This document shows positions 55,538-63,932 of a stretch of DNA of 64,000 nt, piece after piece. The stretch comes from DASXMR01 sp036495525 (GTDB taxonomy: Bacteria; Actinomycetota; Actinomycetes; Streptosporangiales; Streptosporangiaceae): NCBI GenBank assembly GCA_036495525.1, contig DASXMR010000006.1, positions 22,304 through 86,303 of the forward strand, read 5' to 3'. A program made the translations under genes and the position numbers. Numbering within the stretch: the stretch's first letter is position 1; the number at the start of each line of letters is the position of its first letter. Below the pieces are notes generated by a model. That model saw only the letters and a list, made by a program, of their open reading frames with translations. It was not told the DNA's origin and searched no databases.

Positions 55538-55767
55538 ACGGGTCAGCCGAGCCGGAGACCGACGCAGGATTGTTCGTAGTGTGAACCGTCGTGCGGCTCA
55601 CAGTACCGAACCACAGCGCACCCGGAGTCCTGATGTCAATGGGCCCGGCGGCGCGGGCAGCGGTCAGCGTCACACCACCTGGCCGCCCGCAACTTCAGTG
55701 CCCTGGTGCTAGCAGCAGAACGCTGCACCGTACGAGCGTGGGCGCGGGGAAAACGCGAAAGGGCTGG

Positions 55768-57105
55768 CTAGCCGGCCATGCTCAGGCCGGCCAGCGCCGC
55801 GCCGTACCTGATGGCGACGAGCTGCGCGATCACCGGGTGCGCGCCAAGCGGCGCTGCGCAGGGCGCGCCGATGACATCGCTCAGCGCTTCAAGCTCGTGC
55901 GCCGGCGTCTCGGGACCAATCACGCACGGCGCGATCGCCGGCATGGAAACGCCCGCCTCGCGCAGCCTCGTCAGCGCGGCTTCGATGCTCTCCTGGTCGT
56001 CGATCGAGGCAGGCGCGGTCGGCATCGCGAGCCGGGCAGCGAGCAGTACCGCGGTGACGCCGGCTGCCTGGGTGGCCTCTGCCCCGCGGTCGGCGAGGAC
56101 CAGCGCGCCGTTGGCTCCCGTTGCGATGCTCAGGCCCCTGGCGCGGCCGGTCCTGGCCAGTCCCGCCTCGGCGAGCCGCGCGTGCAGCACCTCCGCGAGC
56201 AGCGGGTGCGGTCCCAGGTGCGTACCGAGCAGCAGCGGGTCTGCGGCTTCTCCGACGACCGCGGCCACTGCGGCGTCGACCGCCGGGTGCGGCGCCGCGA
56301 GCAGCGGCACGACCACTGCCCGCTGGGCGACCTGACCGTTGTACTCGGACGAGAAGCTGATCGCGTCGGCCAGCGTCTGATCAGGCCCGGACAGGAAGCC
56401 GATCCGAAGCTCAGCGCCAGGGCAGGAGTGCTGCGCTGCGGTGGCGATCTCGTCGGCCAGGTCGGCGTTCGCCGCTGAATAGGCACCTGGCACGGCCAGA
56501 ACCAGGGCCGGGGCGTCGGAGGGAACGGTCAGCCGGTGCGGGCTGCGATGCCGGCCAGCCCGCGGCGCGGCGGCCTTGCGCCGCGGCAGCGCATCGCCGC
56601 GCTGGGGGAGCGGCTCGCCGCGCTGCGGCAGCGGGGCGCCGCGCTGGGGCAGCGGCTCTGGCCGCTGCGGCAGTGCCGGAGCATCATCGCGACGTGGCAG
56701 CGGCTCGGCCGTCTGGTGCAGCGCTCCGGGCGCGTCGCGGCGGTCGTCTGCCGACGGCAGCGGGGCGCCAAACCGCGGTGGCGCGTCGAAACGGGCCGAC
56801 GGCGGGCTGGACCCTGGCGCCGCGCTCGCCTGGCCACCGTTCCGGCTACTCGTCGTGAACGGTGCGCCGGTTCCTGGCCACTGCTCGCCGGCCGCCAGCC
56901 GCTCCTGCTGGGCCGCAAGCCGCTCCGGGGGCGGGGAGAATGGTTCCCAGCGCGGCTCGGCTGGCGCGTCGGCGCGGTCCGCTGCCGGCTTGCGCCGCGG
57001 CAGCGGCAGCTCGCTGCTGGCTAGCTGCTCCGGGTCTTCGCTCGGCTCACTCACGCTGACGAATGGTAATCGGGATTCACCGGGCACGGACATCGTTCCT
57101 GGCAT
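55768..57105 (-). CDS. CbiX/sirohydrochlorin-chelatase-like protein with Pro/Arg-rich N-terminus
   Basis: About 445 aa in two parts. Residues 1-190 are disordered and Pro-rich, including the repeats LPQRGAPLPQRGEPLPQRG near 155-180. Residues 195-445 form two chelatase-like halves (PALVLAVPGAYSAANADLAD, RAVVVPLLAAPHPAVDAAVA, DPLLLGTHLGPHPLLAEVLH). The metal-binding His that normally follows the first strand (HGS/HGT) is absent, so true chelatase activity is doubtful. The start is uncertain (ATG 57105 or 57093, GTG 57123). It lies 56 bp after the XRE gene on the same strand. Confidence 0.65.
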   Translation of the reverse strand: MPGTMSVPGESRLPFVSVSEPSEDPEQLASSELPLPRRKPAADRADAPAEPRWEPFSPPPERLAAQQERLAAGEQWPGTGAPFTTSSRNGGQASAAPGSSPPSARFDAPPRFGAPLPSADDRRDAPGALHQTAEPLPRRDDAPALPQRPEPLPQRGAPLPQRGEPLPQRGDALPRRKAAAPRAGRHRSPHRLTVPSDAPALVLAVPGAYSAANADLADEIATAAQHSCPGAELRIGFLSGPDQTLADAISFSSEYNGQVAQRAVVVPLLAAPHPAVDAAVAAVVGEAADPLLLGTHLGPHPLLAEVLHARLAEAGLARTGRARGLSIATGANGALVLADRGAEATQAAGVTAVLLAARLAMPTAPASIDDQESIEAALTRLREAGVSMPAIAPCVIGPETPAHELEALSDVIGAPCAAPLGAHPVIAQLVAIRYGAALAGLSMAG

Positions 57106-57161
57106 GTTAGCCACAGAAACCACCGGCGCGGACCGGGTTGAGCCGCCCGCCGACCCGGCGG

Positions 57162-57530
57162 TCAGCCGGCCCCGAGCATCGACCGGTAGACCGCGATCAG
57201 CGCTGCCTTCTGCTCTGCCGACAGCCGGTCGTCCGCCTCGATGGCCGGCTCAACCGCTGGCGGCCGCTCGGCCGCCGGGCGTTCTTTCTCATGCTGATGC
57301 AGCAGGCCGGCCTGAGTGAGCAGGCTCTCGGCCGAGATGTTCAGCGCGTCAGAGATCAGCCTGATCACCCGCACCGATGGCTGGTGCAGCCCGCGCTCGA
57401 TCTGGCTCAGGTACGGGTTCGACAGCCTGGTCTTCTCGGCAAGCTGGCGCAGCGAAAGGTTGGCAAGCTTGCGCTTGCTGCGGATGAAGGTGCCCAGCGC
57501 GTTCTGGGGCGTATCGGCCGGCTCGGACAT
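57162..57530 (-). CDS. XRE-family regulator (Rv0474-like)
   Basis: A 122-aa DNA-binding protein. The helix-turn-helix spans about 10-70 (ALGTFIRSKRKLANLSLRQL, AEKTRLSNPYLSQIERGLHQ, PSVRVIRLISDALNISAESL). The closest match I recall is mycobacterial Rv0474, with the same SNPYLSQIERGL core. That gene lies next to hbhA, and here the HbhA-like gene is likewise adjacent, so this is a likely regulator of it. A 70-residue helical tail follows the domain. Confidence 0.9.
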   Translation of the reverse strand: MSEPADTPQNALGTFIRSKRKLANLSLRQLAEKTRLSNPYLSQIERGLHQPSVRVIRLISDALNISAESLLTQAGLLHQHEKERPAAERPPAVEPAIEADDRLSAEQKAALIAVYRSMLGAG

Positions 57531-57683
57531 GGCGGTCCCCGTTAGCTAGCTATCTAGGCTGATGCGCCGCCGGCCCGCTGCGGCGGGCCGGCGGCGCTGC
57601 CTGCCGGTGCTCTGTGCCAGTGACACAGGCCGGATCGGATGGTGCACGGGTGGCGGCCAGGCCGGCTCGCCGCCCGTCCAGGG

Positions 57684-58457
57684 TCACTTCGGGTCGGACT
57701 CGCCTTGGCCGCCGACGGCCTTCCTGGAGCTGGCCTTGCTGGTCTTGGCGTTCTTGGCGGTGCCGTTCTTGGCGGTGCCAGTCTTGCCGGTGCCGGCCTT
57801 GGTAGCGCCGGTCTTGGCAGCCTTCGGCTTGCTGGCGGCCGACTTGGTGCCAGTGGTGCGGCTAGCCGGCTTGCCGGCGGCCGGGCGGCCGGCGGTCTTT
57901 ACCTGGGATGCCGCTGCGGTGGCTGGGCGGTCCTTGGGCTGGTGCCCGGCGACCTGCGGAGCGCTGGGTGCCTGCACGTCGGCTGGCCGGGCCGCGATGC
58001 CCAGCAGCGCGGCGCCGTGGCGGACTAGCGGCCCGGCGACGTGCATGGCGTGCTGCGCGCGCTTGCGCTGCTCGGCGACCAGATGGCCGGCCAGGTCCTG
58101 CGCCCCGGTGAAAAGGGCGTCTGCCTTCGCGATCCGCTCAGCGATCGCCTCGGTCGTGGGCAGCCGCGCAGCGATGTCCTCGCGCTTCGGCAGCAAAGCT
58201 GCCAGCTGTCGCGCCCTGGGCAGCTGGGCGGCTATGTCGTGGGGCTTGGGCAGGCGCGCGGCCAGCTCGTCGGGCTTGGGCAGCCGGGCGGCCACCTCGT
58301 GGGGCTTGGGCAGGCGCGCGGCCAGCTCGTCGGGCTTGGGCAAACGGGCGGCGACATCCTGCGCCTTGGGCAGGCGCGCGGCCACGTCGTGCATCAGCCC
58401 CGTGACCTGACGCTGCAGCTCGTCGAGCTCGCGGCTGACGGTACGGGCGTTGATCAT
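57684..58457 (-). CDS. HbhA-like protein with decapeptide repeats and Lys/Ala-rich tail
   Basis: A 257-aa protein. After a 23-residue helical start (MINARTVSRELDELQRQVTG) come nine near-exact ten-residue units (consensus VAARLPKPDE), a helical middle (to about 160), and a C-terminal ~80 residues of Lys/Ala/Thr/Gly (KTGATKAGTGKTGTAKNGTA). Such a tail is typical of heparin-binding haemagglutinin and histone-like proteins and should bind polyanions (glycans, DNA). The XRE neighbour supports an HbhA relationship; the LPKP units are not part of classical HbhA. ATG at 58457 has GAGAAGAGGGA upstream. Cell-surface or nucleoid location cannot be told apart. Confidence 0.72.
   Translation of the reverse strand: MINARTVSRELDELQRQVTGLMHDVAARLPKAQDVAARLPKPDELAARLPKPHEVAARLPKPDELAARLPKPHDIAAQLPRARQLAALLPKREDIAARLPTTEAIAERIAKADALFTGAQDLAGHLVAEQRKRAQHAMHVAGPLVRHGAALLGIAARPADVQAPSAPQVAGHQPKDRPATAAASQVKTAGRPAAGKPASRTTGTKSAASKPKAAKTGATKAGTGKTGTAKNGTAKNAKTSKASSRKAVGGQGESDPK
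58119..58388 (-). repeat. nine 30-bp coding repeats
   Basis: Nine contiguous 30-bp units encoding ten residues each (residues 24-113 of the HbhA-like protein). Units 2-5 are nearly identical, alternating LPKPDE and LPKPHE; the outer units diverge. This suggests recent unit expansion and a length-variable tract. Confidence 0.85.
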
Positions 58458-58646
58458 TTCGTTCCCTCTTCTCCTCGGGTCTGCGCTAACTATACCTAGC
58501 AATCGCGAGCTATGCCAAGCGAGCTGGTGAGCAAGGACATGCGCTGGGGGACCGGGGAGCTGCGGTGCTGCTGAAATACGGGACCGAGCCCGGCGGCAGC
58601 TTGCGCCGAATGGGACGGCGCGGCGTGCAGACGAGGGCCGGGCCGT

Positions 58647-60359
58647 CTAGCGGTGCAGCGACCGCACCCAGGTCAAGACGATCTCGTCCAGCACGCTGAG
58701 CGGGACCGCTCCGCCGCCGAGCACCGCGCCATGGAAGCCGCGGATATCGAAGCGACCGCCGAGCTTGGCCTCGGCGTGACTGCGCAGCCACTGGATGTGC
58801 TTGCGGCCGATCATGTACGCCAGCGCCTGACCCGGCCAGCCGATGTAACGGTCCACCTCGTTGCGGACGTTCGCCCTGGTAGTCGCGGTGCAATCCCAGA
58901 GGAAGTCGATGGCGCGTGACCGGGACCAGCCGAAGTAGTGCATGCCGGTGTCCACGACCAGCCGCCCGGCGCGCAGCGCATCGAACGACAGCATGCCGAG
59001 CCGCTGGAGGTCCGATGTGTAAAGGCCCATCTCGTCGGCGAGCCGCTCGCAGTACAGGCCCCAGCCCTCGACGTAGCTGCACACCTCGGCGTCGAGGAAG
59101 CGCCGGTACTCGGGCAGCCCGGCGAGCTGCTGTGCCGACGCGATCTGCAGGTGATGGCCAGGCGAGCTCTCGTGGAACGCCAGCGCCTCGTACTCGTAGA
59201 CGAAGCGCTGCTCAGGGTCGGCGGTCAGCACGCAGTGCGCGCCGGGACGCCCGCCGTCTGCCGCTGGCGGCCGGTAATACGCCAGCGGGGCGTTGCCCGC
59301 CTCGACCGGGTCGATCTCCTCCACGACGCACTCGGGGATGTCCAGCGCCGGGAACCACTGCCCGCGGGCTGCCTCGGCGCGCTGCAGCGCATCGCTGACC
59401 GTGCGGACGATCTGCGCCGAGCTGGCGAACCGAAGCGCCGGATCCTCCCGCAGCATGCTGCGGATCTGCGGCACGTCCGACGTGCCGAGCGCCGCCCTGC
59501 CGAGCTCTGCCCACTCCTGCTCGAGCGCGGCCAGGTAGTCAAGGCCGATCTGGTGAATCTCCTCGGGCGACAGCCCGGTCGTGGTGTGCTTGCGCACCGC
59601 GGCCCGGTAGCCCTCCTCGCCGCCGGGCACGAAGCGGATCCCCACCTGCTCGTCCGGGCGCGCCGACGGCAGCATTTCGTCACGCAGGCAGTCCAGCAGC
59701 CGCAGCAGCGCCGGCCGGACGTGATCGGTGACGAGTTCCGCCGCGGCGCCGCGCACCGCTGCCTCGTCGGCGTCGGCTGGCAGCGGCACGGTGACCAGCG
59801 GGTCGTCGGCGACTTCCCGGCCCAGGTGCCGTTCCAGCTGATCGATCGCCTGACGCACGCCAGCCCTGGTCGACCGGCGCCCGTCTCGCATGGCCTGCCG
59901 GTAGCGATGCGAGACCGCCTCGAAGTAACCGCCGAGCCCGCCCAGCCGCCGCAGGTATCCCTCCGTCGCCGTGGCGCTTGCGAGCAGCGCCTTGGGCACC
60001 GACTGGAACACGATGGCCGCCGGGCTCACGTAGCCGTCCGCCGACGCGTTGGCCTCCCACAGGCCGTGCTCCAGCTCGGACCTGGCGCCAGCGGCCAGAT
60101 GCGTCATGACGGCGTGGTCGGCCCGGCCGTCGTCGTCGAGCAGCCGGGTATCGATCTGCGTCAGCGCGCGCTCGATTTCCGCGATCCTGGCTGCCGTCCG
60201 CTTCGAGCCAGCCCGGCTCGGATCAGGCAGCAGGTCGTCGAAGCCGGTGACGCCCAGCTGAGTGGCGGTGAGCGGATCGGCCGAATGCACGACCTGGAAG
60301 TACTCGCCGTCCAGCCGGGTCAGCTGGTCAGCAGCGGCGGCGTCCTGCCCGGCGCTCAC
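58647..60359 (-). CDS. DUF885-family metallopeptidase
   Basis: A 570-aa DUF885 protein, a family related to M2/M32 carboxypeptidases. The zinc motif FHESSPGHHLQIASAQ lies near residue 395; LDAEVCSYVEGWGLYCERLA follows with the third ligand region. No signal peptide, so it should be cytoplasmic. It is the last gene of an overlapping operon with M19 and M20 peptidases (GTGA overlap with the M19 gene), which implies a joint pathway for hydrolysing peptides or acylated amino acids. Confidence 0.9.
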   Translation of the reverse strand: MSAGQDAAAADQLTRLDGEYFQVVHSADPLTATQLGVTGFDDLLPDPSRAGSKRTAARIAEIERALTQIDTRLLDDDGRADHAVMTHLAAGARSELEHGLWEANASADGYVSPAAIVFQSVPKALLASATATEGYLRRLGGLGGYFEAVSHRYRQAMRDGRRSTRAGVRQAIDQLERHLGREVADDPLVTVPLPADADEAAVRGAAAELVTDHVRPALLRLLDCLRDEMLPSARPDEQVGIRFVPGGEEGYRAAVRKHTTTGLSPEEIHQIGLDYLAALEQEWAELGRAALGTSDVPQIRSMLREDPALRFASSAQIVRTVSDALQRAEAARGQWFPALDIPECVVEEIDPVEAGNAPLAYYRPPAADGGRPGAHCVLTADPEQRFVYEYEALAFHESSPGHHLQIASAQQLAGLPEYRRFLDAEVCSYVEGWGLYCERLADEMGLYTSDLQRLGMLSFDALRAGRLVVDTGMHYFGWSRSRAIDFLWDCTATTRANVRNEVDRYIGWPGQALAYMIGRKHIQWLRSHAEAKLGGRFDIRGFHGAVLGGGAVPLSVLDEIVLTWVRSLHR

Positions 60360-61561
60360 GAGCTGTCCCAGATCGACTGCAGCGCCAGGTAGATGTTCCC
60401 GCCAAGCACGGCCTGCGCCTGCTTGTCGTCATATCCGCGTCGCACCAGAGCGCCGCAGATGTTGGCGAAGTTCTCGGTCGGGTTCTCCAGGCCGTCGACG
60501 TACTCCACCCGGTCGAATGGCGGCCCGCTGGTCGCCCGGCCGATCCCCAGCAGGTGGCCGAAGACCCGGTGCAGCGCCACGTGGTCCCCGTAGAGGGTGT
60601 CCGGGCCGAACCCGACATGGTCAATGCCGACCAGGTCAGCGCAGTACTGGAAGTGGTCCATCACCGACTCGATGCTGTGCCGCGGATGGCCGGCGGACAG
60701 CGTCGTGTGCGGCGCCGCCGACATGCCGATGACGCCACCGGTAGCGGCGACCGCGCGCAGCACCTCGTCGGGCTTCATCCGCGGGGTATCCCAGACCGCG
60801 CGCGCTCCCGCGTGGGTGATGAAGACCGGCCGCTCGGTGCGCTCGCAGACGTCGAGGGCGGTGCGGTCCGACGAGTGCGACAGGTCGATGGCAAGGCCGA
60901 GCCTATTCATCCGCGTCACCGCCCGCCGGCCGAGCGAGGTCAGGCCGCCGTCGGTGACCTCGTTCAGCCCGCTGCCCAGCGCGTTCGCGTCGGAGTAGGC
61001 GATCCCGATCTGCCGCAGGCCGAGCCCGTACAGGACGTCAAGCCGGTCGATCTCGTTCTCGATCGGGGTGGCCGCCTCCAGGCCGAAGACGATGCCGACC
61101 CGGCCGCTGCGGTGCGCCTCGTCGATGTCGGCGACCGTCCGCACGGTCAGCGCGCCGCTCGCCTTGGCCAGGTCGGCCTGGCGCATGCCCAGGTCGGTGA
61201 TGATGTCGTCCCACCGCCAGGGCGCGTTCCCGGTGACGCACGCGGTGCCGTCCATCATGTTGTCGAACACGATGGTCATGCCGGACGCGGCCAGCCCCGC
61301 GTAGGCGGCGTGCTGGCGCCCGGTCCGGTTGTACTGGGGCGTCTGCGTCATGTCAGCCGGGAACCGGACCGGATGGTCATGCAGGCTGATGACCAGGCTG
61401 TCGCGCAGCAGAGCAGCGGCGTGGCTGTCCTGCTCCGGCGTGAGGCTGGCCTGGTACGGCGGGACCCGGCCGAACTCGGGGGCCAGGTCGAACTCGGGAA
61501 AGTCCTCGCCGGCGGTCAGGTAGGAGTAGGCGGTGTAGGCGCCCTCGGCAGCGTCAGGCAT
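60356..61561 (-). CDS. M19-family membrane-dipeptidase-like protein
   Basis: A 401-aa M19 peptidase: LVISLHDHPVRFPADMTQTP at 57-76, then VFGLEAATPIENEIDRLDVL, AYSDANALGSGLNEV, LAIDLSHSSDRTALDVCERT, VFITHAGARAVWDTPRMKPD and DHVGFGPDTL. The TIM-barrel metal ligands are visible, but the first motif is HDH where renal dipeptidase has an H-x-D pattern. M19 enzymes cleave dipeptides, including those with D-residues. GGAGGGGA precedes the ATG; the M20 gene overlaps its start by 8 bp. Confidence 0.9.
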   Translation of the reverse strand: MPDAAEGAYTAYSYLTAGEDFPEFDLAPEFGRVPPYQASLTPEQDSHAAALLRDSLVISLHDHPVRFPADMTQTPQYNRTGRQHAAYAGLAASGMTIVFDNMMDGTACVTGNAPWRWDDIITDLGMRQADLAKASGALTVRTVADIDEAHRSGRVGIVFGLEAATPIENEIDRLDVLYGLGLRQIGIAYSDANALGSGLNEVTDGGLTSLGRRAVTRMNRLGLAIDLSHSSDRTALDVCERTERPVFITHAGARAVWDTPRMKPDEVLRAVAATGGVIGMSAAPHTTLSAGHPRHSIESVMDHFQYCADLVGIDHVGFGPDTLYGDHVALHRVFGHLLGIGRATSGPPFDRVEYVDGLENPTENFANICGALVRRGYDDKQAQAVLGGNIYLALQSIWDSS

Positions 61562-62945
61562 CGGGATGGTCCCCTCCAGGTACGTGGTTCAGCGGAGCCA
61601 GCCGGTGCGGTCCGTCGGCCAGCAGCCGCCACAGCTGCTCCCAGGCGCGCATGCCCTCGCGCAGGCGCGGTATCCGCAGGTACTCGTTGGGCGCGTGCAG
61701 GTTCTCGTCCGCGGTGGAGAAGGAGAAGAACAGGGTCTTGGCCCCCAGCGCCTGCTCGAACAGCTCCGTGGCGGGCAGCGTCCCGGCGATCTTGGCCGCG
61801 AGCACGGCCTGGCCGGGGTAGACCGCGGCCAGCGCGGCGGTCGCGGCGCGGATGGCCGGGTGGTCCCCGGCGATGGTGTAGGCCGGGACCCGGGCCTCGT
61901 CGAGCTCGGCCCGGACCCGCACGCCCGGCGTGGCCTGGGTCGCGACGTGGGCCTCGATGGCGGCCAGGACGTGCGCCGGATCCTGGCCGGGCACGAGGCG
62001 GCAGGAGATGTTCGCGACCGCGACGTGCGGGATCACGGTGTACTTCCCGCCGCCCCGGACGCCGTTGACCTCCAGGGTCGGCCGCTCCCACAGCCGCTCC
62101 AGGGTGGAGTACCCGGCCTCGCCGTAGGCCTCGGTGAGGCCGAGTGCGCTCAGGTACCCCGTTTCGTCAAAGTCCACGGCCGCGATCTCGGCGCGCCTGT
62201 CCGCGCTGAGCTCCGGGATGCCGTCGTAGAAGCCGTCCACGGCGACCCGCCCGTCCGGCCCGTGCAGGCTGGCCAGGATGCCGGCCAGCGCGTGCAGCGG
62301 GTTGGCCACGGTGCCGCCGTAGCGGCCCGAGTGCAGGTCGGTGGCGGCGCCCTCGACGACGATGTCGAGCGAGACCAGTCCCTTGGACCCGACCGACAGG
62401 GACGGCTCGTCGGGCCGCCACATGGCGCCGTCGGCCGAGATGACCAGGTCGGCCGCGAGCTCGGCGGCGTGAGCGCGGACGTAGCCCGGCAGGTGCGGGC
62501 TGCCGATTTCCTCCTCGCCCTCGAGCAGGAACTTGACGTTCAGCGGCAGCCGGCCCTCCTGGGCCACGAACTCGCGGGCGACCTGGAGGGCGATGTAGAC
62601 CGGGCCCTTGTCGTCGCTCGCGCCGCGGCCGCGGGCGACGCCGCCGCCGGTGTGCAGCTCGAACGGGGGCGTGGTCCACTCGGCCAGGTCGCCGGTGGGC
62701 TGCACGTCGTAGTGGCCGTAGACCAGGATGGTGGGCGCGCCGGGCGCACCGAGCCAGTCGGCCCGGACGACGGGATGGCCGTCGGTCGGCTCGACCCGGC
62801 CGCCGGCGAAGCTGAGCTGGCCGGCCAGCCAGTTCGCGGCGGCCCGCATGACCTCGGGGGTGGCGTCGCGGCTGACGCTCGGCAGGGCGACGAGCTCGCC
62901 CAGTTCGCGCAGGTAGCGCGCGTCGTCGGGATCAAAGGCCAGCAT
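61554..62945 (-). CDS. M20-family dipeptidase/metallohydrolase
   Basis: A 463-aa M20 peptidase (ArgE/DapE/CPG2 type). The metal and catalytic motifs are ILVYGHYDVQPTGDLAEW, ASDDKGPVYIAL and LLEGEEEIGSPHL, with a dimerisation domain around HSGRYGGTVANPLHALAGIL. The order VYGHYDVQP matches PepV/CNDP-like dipeptidases. ATG at 62945 lies inside the end of the upstream SDR gene; GTG 62951 and TTG 62957 are alternatives. It overlaps the M19 gene downstream. Confidence 0.9.
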   Translation of the reverse strand: MLAFDPDDARYLRELGELVALPSVSRDATPEVMRAAANWLAGQLSFAGGRVEPTDGHPVVRADWLGAPGAPTILVYGHYDVQPTGDLAEWTTPPFELHTGGGVARGRGASDDKGPVYIALQVAREFVAQEGRLPLNVKFLLEGEEEIGSPHLPGYVRAHAAELAADLVISADGAMWRPDEPSLSVGSKGLVSLDIVVEGAATDLHSGRYGGTVANPLHALAGILASLHGPDGRVAVDGFYDGIPELSADRRAEIAAVDFDETGYLSALGLTEAYGEAGYSTLERLWERPTLEVNGVRGGGKYTVIPHVAVANISCRLVPGQDPAHVLAAIEAHVATQATPGVRVRAELDEARVPAYTIAGDHPAIRAATAALAAVYPGQAVLAAKIAGTLPATELFEQALGAKTLFFSFSTADENLHAPNEYLRIPRLREGMRAWEQLWRLLADGPHRLAPLNHVPGGDHPDA

Positions 62946-63642
62946 GGCCACCGTCAATGGCGATCGTCTGGCCGGTGATCCAGCCCGACCGCGGCGCGGC
63001 GAAGAACGCCACGCCGTTGGCGATGTCCTCGGGCCGGCCGAGGGTCCGCATGGCGATGCCCTCGACCAGCTGGCGCTGGCCGCCGGGACCGTAGCTGTCC
63101 CACTGAGCCTCGGTGGTCGGGTTGGACCGGATGAAGCCGGGCGCGATGCAGTTGACGGTGATGCCGGACGGGCCCAGCTCGTGCGCCATCTGCCGGGTGA
63201 AGCCGATCTGGCCGGCCTTGGCGCTGGCGTAGGCCTGGATGCCGGTCTTGCTGACGCCCAGCCCGGCGGCGGAGGAGATGTTGACGATCCGGCCCCAGCC
63301 GCGCTCCTTCATCCCGGCCACGACGGCCCGGGTGCACAGGAAGGCACTGGTCAGGTTGGCGTTGACGACCGCGTGCCAGTCGAGGTCGCTGACCTCTTCG
63401 AGCGGGCGGCCGACCTGGCCGACAACGCCGCCGGCGTTGTTGACCAGGATGTCGACCTCGGCAATGGCGCCGAAGAAGGCGGCGACGGCGGCTGGGTCGG
63501 TCAGGTCGGCCTGCTCACGGTCGACGCCGTGGACCTGAGCTCCCTCGTCCCGCAGCGCCGCGGCGATGGCCGCGCCGATGCCGTGCGCGGTGCCGGTCAC
63601 GACCGCAGTCCTGCCGGCCAGTCCTGATATCCCGGTAGTCAG
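62932..63642 (-). CDS. short-chain dehydrogenase/reductase
   Basis: About 236 aa. Rossmann motif TAVVTGTAHGIG, NNAGG, catalytic Ser in VNISSAAG, Tyr and Lys in AYASAKAGQ, and the FabG-like end GWITGQTIAIDGGHAGL. The first strand and TGxxxGIG lie partly before the first ATG/GTG (63600). The only plausible start that includes them is CTG at 63642 (LTTGISGLAGRTAVV), with GAGGGGG 5 bp upstream. It is the first gene of the peptidase operon; it may oxidise a hydroxy group on the same class of substrates. Confidence 0.85.
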   Translation of the reverse strand: MTTGISGLAGRTAVVTGTAHGIGAAIAAALRDEGAQVHGVDREQADLTDPAAVAAFFGAIAEVDILVNNAGGVVGQVGRPLEEVSDLDWHAVVNANLTSAFLCTRAVVAGMKERGWGRIVNISSAAGLGVSKTGIQAYASAKAGQIGFTRQMAHELGPSGITVNCIAPGFIRSNPTTEAQWDSYGPGGQRQLVEGIAMRTLGRPEDIANGVAFFAAPRSGWITGQTIAIDGGHAGL

Positions 63643-63780
63643 AGAAGCCCCCTCGCTGGTCGGGCCGCCGCGCCGGGCGCAGTTCCTCGCTCGGGATCGC
63701 CGCCGCCGGTCAAGATCGAAAAGTCACTGGATGATAACTCAAGGCCTTCGAAGACCGTGCAATTGGTGTGATTAGTTGCC

Positions 63781-63799
63781 ATCAGCGCTTACGGCTGAT
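63781..63799. promoter_or_regulatory. small inverted repeat upstream of the SDR-peptidase operon
   Basis: ATCAGC (63781-63786) and GCTGAT (63794-63799), 7-bp spacer, in an AT-richer stretch about 140 bp before the SDR start. It could be an operator. No gene is supported between 63643 and 63932. Confidence 0.35.
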
Positions 63800-63862
63800 A
63801 TTCCGGACATCAGTCCCGCGTCTGGGCGTCCCCGCCCCGCGGGCTCACCGACCAGGAGGGGA

Positions 63863-63900
63863 CGGCAGGGACCCACGCGGCGGCGCCTGGGTCCCTGCCG
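63863..63900 (-). terminator. strong hairpin terminator
   Basis: A perfect 13-bp stem (CGGCAGGGACCCA at 63863-63875 with its complement at 63888-63900) and a 12-nt loop. It lies 32 bp downstream of the partial minus-strand gene that ends at 63933. Confidence 0.75.
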
Positions 63901-63932
63901 TAAGTTCGGTCGGCCCGGCCGGCCCCGGCGGC

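Noticed and set aside
58119..58388. Possible CRISPR-like array
   Set aside because: The 30-bp units are contiguous without spacers and remain in frame as decapeptides of the HbhA-like protein.
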